In this document: in pieces, positions 1 through 4,226 of the stretch
Position numbering within the stretch: the first letter of the stretch is position 1
Layout of the letters: every line of letters starts with the position of its first letter
Source: an uncultured Bacilli bacterium
GTDB lineage: Bacteria > Bacillota_I > Bacilli_A > RF39 > UBA660
Assembly: GCA_934101235.1 (NCBI GenBank)
Contig: CAKORH010000076.1
Location: 1 to 5,493, forward strand
Length of the DNA stretch: 5,493 nt
Direction of reading: 5' to 3'
Program-made: the position numbers and the translations under genes
The notes under the pieces: model-generated
The model's database searches: none
What the model was told of the DNA's origin: nothing
What the model saw: the letters and a program-made list of their open reading frames with translations, nothing else

Positions 1-28
1 TAGAAGCGTCAAATTTATGTAAAATCAT
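1..28 (-). CDS. possible 5' end of a divergent gene (partial, weak)
   Basis: On the minus strand an ATG (complement of 26-28) opens a frame reading MILHKFDAS to the left edge with no stop. An AGAGGGGG stretch (complement of 40-47) lies 11 bases upstream and could be a ribosome binding site, although the spacing is long. Only nine codons are visible, so chance is a serious alternative and no family can be named. If real, it would be divergent from the surface-protein gene and the poly-G tract would sit between the two. Confidence 0.18.
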
Positions 29-79
29 TGTAAATCGAACCCCCTCTAAAAGCTGTACTAAAAATATACTAACACTCAA

Positions 80-104
80 CCCCCAAAAACGTTGGGGGGG
101 GGGG
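80..104 (+). repeat. G11 homopolymer with C5 partner, hairpin-forming
   Basis: Bases 94-104 are eleven consecutive G's in an otherwise A/T-dominated region. The C5 run plus AA at 80-86 can pair with TTGGGGG at 92-98, giving a 7-bp stem around a 5-base loop. No T tract follows, so it is not an intrinsic terminator. Its place 44 bases before a surface-protein start fits a slippage-prone contingency tract. A sequencing or assembly error in the tract length is possible. Confidence 0.75.
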
Positions 105-120
105 TATGAAGAAATATGTT
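92..120 (+). promoter_or_regulatory. candidate promoter containing the G tract in -35/spacer
   Basis: TTGGGG (92-97) could act as a -35 element, with exactly 17 bases before TATGTT (115-120) as a -10 element. Each is a weak match (3/6 and 4/6), so the call is tentative. The arrangement matters because the G run overlaps the -35 and the spacer: one G more or less would change the spacing. Transcription would begin near 127, leaving a leader of about 20 bases, similar in length to the leaders inferred for the other two genes. A TATACT at 65-70 is an alternative -10, but no suitable -35 is seen for it. Confidence 0.3.
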
Positions 121-136
121 TTTTCGTGAGAAAAAA
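119..136 (+). promoter_or_regulatory. small leader hairpin abutting the ribosome binding site
   Basis: TTTTTTC (119-125) pairs with GAAAAAA (130-136) around a GTGA loop. The 3' arm runs directly into the GGAG of the ribosome binding site (AAGGAG, 135-140; 7 bases before the ATG at 148). The stem is weak (six A-T and one G-C pair), so its effect on translation is uncertain. A seven-codon reading frame (MKKYVFS, 106-129) begins right after the G tract and ends with a TGA in this loop. That TGA is in frame with the gene and blocks any N-terminal extension, supporting ATG 148 as the start. Confidence 0.35.
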
Positions 137-147
137 GGAGTGATAGA

Positions 148-1824
148 ATGAGTCGTAAACAAAGAATAATAATAAGTATAACAGGAATAGTATTAGTAAG
201 TTTAATATTAATAGGATTAACTTATGGTTATTATTTAACAAAAATAAAAGGAAATACTAATAGCAAAAGTATATCTGTTGTAACAGCAAATCTTTTAATT
301 GAATATGCAGATGTAAATGATGAATTAATAACAGATAGTGCTGTAGAACCAGGAAAGAGTTGGACAAAAACATTTGTAGCAACTAATAAAGGAAATAAGA
401 CACTTACATATGGAGTAGCATTAGAAAATGTAGTAAATCAATTTGAAAGAAAAGATGATATTGTATATACATTAGATTGTAAACAATATTCTAAAACAGG
501 ATTTAGTATAGATAAAACAAATAAGACTGTTACTGGAACTATATCTGGAACATGTAATGGAGTAAGTGAAGAAACAACATTCCCATCAATAGGAACAATA
601 TTAGTTGAGAATGATATAGCAGATGACAAGGCACAAGTATATACTTTAAAAATAACATATAAGGAAATGAATGTAGATCAAAGTGTAGATATGAATAAAA
701 CGTTTAGTGCGAAAGCAAATATAGTAGATCCAAACAATTTTAATCCTTATGTTAATGCACCATTAAAAGATGTAATAGTGGCAAGTGCTAATGCAGCAAC
801 AACAAATAGTGATGCAACAAGAACAATATATCAAGAAACACCCACAACTACACCAGGACAAGCAATATCTACAGAAACAGAAAAAACACTTTCAAAGACA
901 CAAGATGATTATGGAGATAGTTATTATTATAGAGGAAATGTTGTAGATAATTTTGTAAACTATGCAGGAATGTGTTGGAGAATTGTAAGAATACAAGGAG
1001 ATGGAAGTATAAAACTTATACTAGCATCAGAACTACCATGTAGTGATACTAACGTAACAACATCAAGTGGCTATGCAACAGATGGTGCAGCAGGGGTGCA
1101 AGGAACAGAATTATCTGCAACATATGGATATAAAATGGTAGGAAGTTATTATATAGATGATTATATAAATAGTACAGCAGATACAACAGGAAATGCAAGA
1201 ACAAAATTAAACGCATGGTTAGAAAGGAAAATAACAAAAGATAGTGATAAAGCACTTTTGAAAGATGAAAATTGGTGTATAGGAGATAGAACGACTGCAT
1301 ATGATTATTCAACATATGCATTAAAAACAGAAACAGCAGAAGAATTAATTAATGCTGGGACATCATTTAATTATAGTGCAGGAAAAAGAATATGGAACAC
1401 AAAAACACCAACATTAAAATGCGATGGAAAAAAAGATAGAGATGGAGAAATAGATATAAATAAAGTAGGAATGTTAACAGCAGATGAAGTAGCATTTGCA
1501 GGATCAATTGGATTTGATTATACTGATCAATTAACATATTACTTGAAAAAAAACACTACGTCAAATTCTTGGTGGACTCTTACACCTTTACAGTTTATTG
1601 ATTATTTTAGTGACGTATATCACAAAGATGTTAAATCCGTGAGTTCGTTCGTGTCCTTGTACGGGAATACTTTGAGTTATCCAAATAGAGTAGCTGAAAG
1701 CGACTTCGTCTACAGTGGTTCAAACGGTTTTGCTGTCCAACTACGTCCCACAGTGACACTCTTGTCAAATATTCAAATTTCAAGCGGAGATGGAACAGTG
1801 AATAATGCTTACGTTGTAAAATAA
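148..1824 (+). CDS. exported membrane-anchored surface protein, TasA-like N-terminus and C-type-lectin/FGE-like C-terminus
   Basis: A 558-residue protein with a good ribosome binding site (AAGGAG, 135-140). Seen: a basic N-terminus (SRKQR), then a hydrophobic segment at about residues 7-30 ending TYGYYLTK. This resembles the signal region of TasA/camelysin-type proteins processed by SipW-like peptidases, but cleavage cannot be judged. Residues about 40-195 look like a beta-sandwich with conserved-style patches (EPGKSWTKTF, NKGNKTLTYGV). A Thr/Pro-rich linker covers about 200-255. The C-terminal domain runs from DSYYYRGNV (257-265) through AGMCWRIVRI, GMLTADEVAFAG (441-452), SWWTLTP (474-480) and LRPTVTL (532-538). 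The W-W...RP spacing recalls C-type-lectin/FGE-fold (DUF6273-like) ligand-binding modules, a family guess from memory. There are exactly six cysteines (111, 136, 276, 298, 377, 425), compatible with three disulfides outside the cell. Codons upstream of base 1553 strongly prefer A endings; downstream they do not. Likely an adhesion or recognition role (inference). Confidence 0.9.
   Translation: MSRKQRIIISITGIVLVSLILIGLTYGYYLTKIKGNTNSKSISVVTANLLIEYADVNDELITDSAVEPGKSWTKTFVATNKGNKTLTYGVALENVVNQFERKDDIVYTLDCKQYSKTGFSIDKTNKTVTGTISGTCNGVSEETTFPSIGTILVENDIADDKAQVYTLKITYKEMNVDQSVDMNKTFSAKANIVDPNNFNPYVNAPLKDVIVASANAATTNSDATRTIYQETPTTTPGQAISTETEKTLSKTQDDYGDSYYYRGNVVDNFVNYAGMCWRIVRIQGDGSIKLILASELPCSDTNVTTSSGYATDGAAGVQGTELSATYGYKMVGSYYIDDYINSTADTTGNARTKLNAWLERKITKDSDKALLKDENWCIGDRTTAYDYSTYALKTETAEELINAGTSFNYSAGKRIWNTKTPTLKCDGKKDRDGEIDINKVGMLTADEVAFAGSIGFDYTDQLTYYLKKNTTSNSWWTLTPLQFIDYFSDVYHKDVKSVSSFVSLYGNTLSYPNRVAESDFVYSGSNGFAVQLRPTVTLLSNIQISSGDGTVNNAYVVK
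1553..1770 (+). other. compositionally distinct 3' segment, candidate variable region
   Basis: After an A8 run (1546-1553) adenine falls sharply. A 60-base block upstream (1381-1440) has 35 A's; the blocks at 1561-1620, 1621-1680 and 1681-1740 have 15, 15 and 17. GC rises from about 30% to 40-45% over 1621-1740. Codon choice switches from ACA/GCA/GGA/ATA to GTG, TCG, TTC, GTC, TCC, TAC and GGG. The segment encodes residues 470-541, between the WWTLTP and RPTVTL motifs, where lectin-fold ligand loops lie in DGR target proteins. Several neighbouring codons (GAC TTC GTC TAC, 1708-1719) are each reachable from AAC by changing only A's, as adenine mutagenesis would produce. No template repeat or reverse transcriptase is present here, so cassette exchange or a divergent donor allele are alternatives. 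Confidence 0.4.
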
Positions 1825-1860
1825 AACAAGAGGTTTATCTTGAACGACCTCTTGTTTTTT
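1823..1860. terminator. bidirectional intrinsic terminator between convergent genes
   Basis: The arms AACAAGAGGT (1825-1834) and ACCTCTTGTT (1847-1856) pair perfectly over 10 bp, extendable to 12 with flanking A/T pairs, around a 12-base loop. A T6 run (1855-1860) follows on the plus strand. On the minus strand the stem is followed by TTTTATTTTA, so it can end both transcripts. The plus-strand stop (1822-1824) sits at the stem base. The minus-strand gene's stop (complement of 1835-1837) is in the loop, so that gene's last codons form one arm. Confidence 0.88.
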
Positions 1861-4120
1861 CTTCTTCTTCATATTCATTACTCATCATATAAGTAGAATA
1901 CATATTCATATATTGCTCATATAAATCATTATTCATTTTATTGTTATTTTGATTATTTAACTGATTACTGTTTTGATTATTTAATTGATTGTTATTTTGT
2001 ATAGAATTTTGTTGTTGTTTAGTTTCTTCTTTCTTCTTTTTTTCTTCTTCTTTTTTCTTTTTATTTTCTAAATCTATTTTTTCTATTTCTGCTATTTTCT
2101 TATCATTTTCTAATATAGTAGTATCTATTTGACTGTTTAATAAATTAGATTTTTCTTCTTCTCTAACTAATTTATTTTCAATACTTTCTATTTCTAAATA
2201 ATAATTATAAAACTCATTACTATCTAAATAATCATTAAATTCATTATTAAATTCTTCTTTAAATAATCTAACTTCATTTAATGTAGATAATATATCCTTT
2301 TTAGTAGATATTAAGTTAGATTTTTCTTGTAATAAACTTACTTTATAATCGTTGCTTGGTACTATATTTGTAGTACTTACGACTTTTATTTGACTTCTTA
2401 ATTTATTAAATACTTCTTCTATATTGTTATTATTTGTTTGTTTAGCATAATTAATAGCAATTTTTTTTAATTCACCATTATTTTTTATTTCCATATTACC
2501 TAAATAATATTTATTTTCTACAACTTCTTTTGGTGTTATATTTTTTACTTTATTTGTATAGTTAGATATTGACATTTGTAGAGTTAATAATTTATCTCTA
2601 AATTTAAATAATTTATTATTAAATTCTGTCATATCTTTATTATTTTCTTCTTTTTTATTATCTAATTCATTATTTGTATTTTTCTTATCATTTATATTAG
2701 TTAATAATATATTAGTTTCTTTATTTATTTCATTTACTGAATTAGTATAATCTAATTTATCTTTAAATTCTGGATATAATTCTTTTAAATATTTAGCATT
2801 ATTATTTTCTTTCTTTAAAGTATCTATATAATCTTTTAAATATTTTGGTTGTTTTTTAGATAAGTCAAAAGCTATATTAATAATATTTCCATCTTTAATC
2901 ATATTAATTCTTTCGATAATGTTATTTATTTCTTTACTATTCTTATTAGCTCTTTCATAAAGTTTATTAATATCATTGATATCTTTAGTATTTTCTAACT
3001 CTTGATTTATTCTGTGTATTTCCATATTTAAATCATGTAATGATTCATAATCTTTTTTTATTTTTTTATTAATTGTTGTAATAAATTCTTTTTTACCATC
3101 ATTTAAATATTTTTCTTGTTCTTTTTTTTCTAAATCCTTTGGACTAATTTTTTTCTTATCTTCATTTTTTTCTTTAGTTTGTTCTTTATTTTTATCTTCT
3201 TTCTTATCTTCTGTAATTTTTACATTTTTTTTACTATCTTTTTGTTTTTCTTCTAAATCTTTATTTTTATCTTTTTGATTTTTAATATTTTTATCTTCTT
3301 CATTTGATACTTTACCTGTATTTTTTTTAACATTATTCTTTGTATCTTTTATTTGATTATTTTTAATATCTTTGTCATTTTCGATATCTTTATTGTTAAT
3401 TTCTTCTTTATCTTTATTGACATTGTTTTCTTTATCTTTAGTGTCAGTTCCAACTTTGGTATTTTTAACATTCTTATTATTTATTTTTTTCTCATTGTTT
3501 AACTTTTCTTGTTCTTTTACTATTTTGTCTTCACTATTTTTTTTCTCTGTCTTTTTCTTCTCCTCTTGTTCTTGTTTTATTTTCTCTATTTGTTTTTTCT
3601 TTATATTTTCTAATTTCTTTTTTTCTATTTGTTCTTTTTGTTCTTTCTTTTTCTTTTCTTCTTCAAGTTTTTTCTTTTCTTCTTCTAATTTTTTCTTTGC
3701 ATCATCTTTTTTCTTTTCTTCTAAAACTTTCTTTTGTTGTGCTTTCTTTTTTTCTTCTTCTAATTTTTTTTGTTTAATATCATTCATTAATTTTTCTTGT
3801 TGTTTCTTTTTTAATTCTTCTAAATTCTTCTTATTATCTTTAATTCCAACAATTCTAGGTTTCTTTAAATTATTATTATTATTATTAGATTTAACTTCTT
3901 CCTTAGTATCTTTTGTTTTAATAGCGATAGGTTTCTTATTTACTACTTTTTTTCTTTTATTATTAAGTAAAAGTTCTTCTTTTTTTCTCTTTTTATATAA
4001 TTCGTTTTCTTCTAATTTTTTCTTTTCTTCTAATTCTTTTTTTCTTTTTTTTGCTAATGCAATATAATATAATTTTAAATATTTAAAATAATCATTAACA
4101 TCTTTTTTATTTGTATTCAT
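1835..4120 (-). CDS. lysine/glutamate/asparagine-rich helical coiled-coil protein, unknown function
   Basis: A 761-residue protein that I do not recognise. It has no signal peptide or membrane segment and contains no Cys or Trp, so it is probably cytoplasmic. Seen in order: a short N-terminal patch (NDYFKYLKLYYIALAKK, 9-25); K/E-rich helix to about 60; a linker with six Asn (79-84); a long uninterrupted K/E helix (about 97-200) with heptad-spaced KKLEEEK units, like a coiled coil or single alpha-helix; a K/N/D-rich low-complexity stretch (200-330); more complex helical sequence (337-520); a possibly folded part (525-640); a K/E helix (640-700); a Q/N repeat (702-727); and a Tyr/Met-rich acidic tail ending KTRGRSR. 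The start is an ATG with an AGGTG ribosome binding site (complement of 4126-4130) five bases upstream and a strong promoter. A structural, scaffold or nucleic-acid-associated role is possible but unproven. It is monocistronic as far as visible. Confidence 0.88.
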   Translation of the reverse strand: MNTNKKDVNDYFKYLKLYYIALAKKRKKELEEKKKLEENELYKKRKKEELLLNNKRKKVVNKKPIAIKTKDTKEEVKSNNNNNNLKKPRIVGIKDNKKNLEELKKKQQEKLMNDIKQKKLEEEKKKAQQKKVLEEKKKDDAKKKLEEEKKKLEEEKKKKEQKEQIEKKKLENIKKKQIEKIKQEQEEKKKTEKKNSEDKIVKEQEKLNNEKKINNKNVKNTKVGTDTKDKENNVNKDKEEINNKDIENDKDIKNNQIKDTKNNVKKNTGKVSNEEDKNIKNQKDKNKDLEEKQKDSKKNVKITEDKKEDKNKEQTKEKNEDKKKISPKDLEKKEQEKYLNDGKKEFITTINKKIKKDYESLHDLNMEIHRINQELENTKDINDINKLYERANKNSKEINNIIERINMIKDGNIINIAFDLSKKQPKYLKDYIDTLKKENNNAKYLKELYPEFKDKLDYTNSVNEINKETNILLTNINDKKNTNNELDNKKEENNKDMTEFNNKLFKFRDKLLTLQMSISNYTNKVKNITPKEVVENKYYLGNMEIKNNGELKKIAINYAKQTNNNNIEEVFNKLRSQIKVVSTTNIVPSNDYKVSLLQEKSNLISTKKDILSTLNEVRLFKEEFNNEFNDYLDSNEFYNYYLEIESIENKLVREEEKSNLLNSQIDTTILENDKKIAEIEKIDLENKKKKEEEKKKKEETKQQQNSIQNNNQLNNQNSNQLNNQNNNKMNNDLYEQYMNMYSTYMMSNEYEEEEKTRGRSR
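1947..1999 (-). repeat. 24-bp tandem repeat coding for NQLNNQNS units
   Basis: Two imperfect 24-base units lie at 1947-1970 and 1971-1994, followed by the first five bases of a third. In the minus-strand gene they encode an 8-residue Gln/Asn repeat near residues 708-725. Because the period is a multiple of three, changes in copy number would keep the frame. It looks like a flexible linker between the last charged helix and the Tyr/Met tail. Confidence 0.75.
2023..2062 (+). repeat. 40-base uninterrupted homopyrimidine tract
   Basis: All 40 bases are C or T on the plus strand, so the coding (minus) strand is pure A/G. It encodes the KKKKEEEKKKKEE stretch (residues 687-699) through AAA/AAG/GAA codons. 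It is the longest of several such tracts in the gene (others include 3641-3664 and 3668-3686). This follows from Lys/Glu coding, but such tracts can also form triplex DNA and slip during replication. Confidence 0.85.
3641..3694 (-). repeat. 21-bp tandem coding repeat (KKLEEEK heptads)
   Basis: Residues 143-160 read as two seven-residue KKLEEEK units followed by a K/E run. The DNA shows two near-identical 21-base units (TTCTTTTCTTCTTCAAGTTTT and TTCTTTTCTTCTTCTAATTTT type on the plus strand). The seven-residue period fits one leucine per heptad, or an E/K salt-bridged single helix. Duplication of a heptad is a simple way for this helix to grow. Confidence 0.6.
3869..3886 (-). repeat. AAT x6 trinucleotide microsatellite (poly-Asn)
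   Basis: Six perfect ATT units on the plus strand equal six AAT Asn codons (residues 79-84) in the minus-strand gene. Length changes would be in frame. It marks a linker between the first and second charged helices. Confidence 0.8.
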
Positions 4121-4143
4121 AATAACACCTAATTTCTAGATTT

Positions 4144-4172
4144 ATTGTACCAAAAGTTGATTTTTTAGTCAA
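4144..4172 (-). promoter_or_regulatory. strong sigma-A-type promoter for the coiled-coil protein gene
   Basis: Read on the minus strand, TTGACT (complement of 4167-4172) is followed by exactly 17 bases and TACAAT (complement of 4144-4149). A TG one base before the -10 makes it an extended -10. Predicted transcription starts near 4137, leaving a leader of about 16 bases that just holds the AGGTG ribosome binding site. This is the best promoter in the window and suggests good, probably constitutive expression. Confidence 0.85.
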
Positions 4173-4178
4173 AAAATA

Positions 4179-4207
4179 TTTATTTATTTTTAAATTTAAA
4201 ATATAAT
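4179..4207 (+). promoter_or_regulatory. candidate promoter for murF
   Basis: A perfect TATAAT (4202-4207) has a weak -35 candidate, TTTATT (4179-4184), 17 bases upstream. Transcription would start near 4214, exactly where the ribosome binding site begins, so the leader would be very short (about 13 bases). It lies back to back with the divergent promoter; the two -35 elements are six bases apart. Confidence 0.5.
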
Positions 4208-4226
4208 TGAAATAGGAAGTGATTTT

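Noticed and set aside
80..104. C5/G-run hairpin as an intrinsic terminator
   Set aside because: The stem is followed by TATGAAGAAA, not a T tract, on the plus strand; on the minus strand it is followed by TGAGTG. Neither direction fits.
3..143. Open plus-strand frame running through the G tract and ending TGA at 141
   Set aside because: It has no ATG or well-placed start in the window and the peptide (many rare-looking Gly/Trp/Cys residues from the G run) does not resemble a protein end. A tail of an upstream gene cannot be fully excluded because the frame is open to the edge.
1..147. tRNA-like GGTTCGATT (complement of 34-42)
   Set aside because: Only a T-loop-like string is present; there is no acceptor stem, anticodon arm or D arm around it.
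438..629. 63-codon minus-strand frame inside the surface-protein gene
   Set aside because: It lies wholly within the coding sequence of a well-supported gene, has no ribosome binding site, and its codons mirror the sense gene.
1049..1321. 90-codon minus-strand frame rich in Leu, His and Tyr
   Set aside because: Antisense to the surface-protein gene; its Leu/His/Tyr content comes from reading A-rich codons backwards.
1423..1458. Calcium-binding EF-hand/dockerin-like loop (DGKKDRDGEID, residues 426-436)
   Set aside because: The Asp spacing is not the canonical DxDxDG loop, and the position just before GMLTADEV is a variable loop in this kind of domain.
3372..4067. Long open frame on the plus strand rich in Phe and Ser
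   Set aside because: It is the antisense of the Lys/Glu-rich gene: AAA/GAA codons read backwards give TTT/TTC. It has no convincing ribosome binding site and is explained by strand asymmetry.
1835..4120. Reading the charged protein as an SMC, TolA or tropomyosin-like homologue
   Set aside because: Similarity to such families is driven by K/E low complexity. There is no Walker motif, hinge or membrane segment to support any of them.
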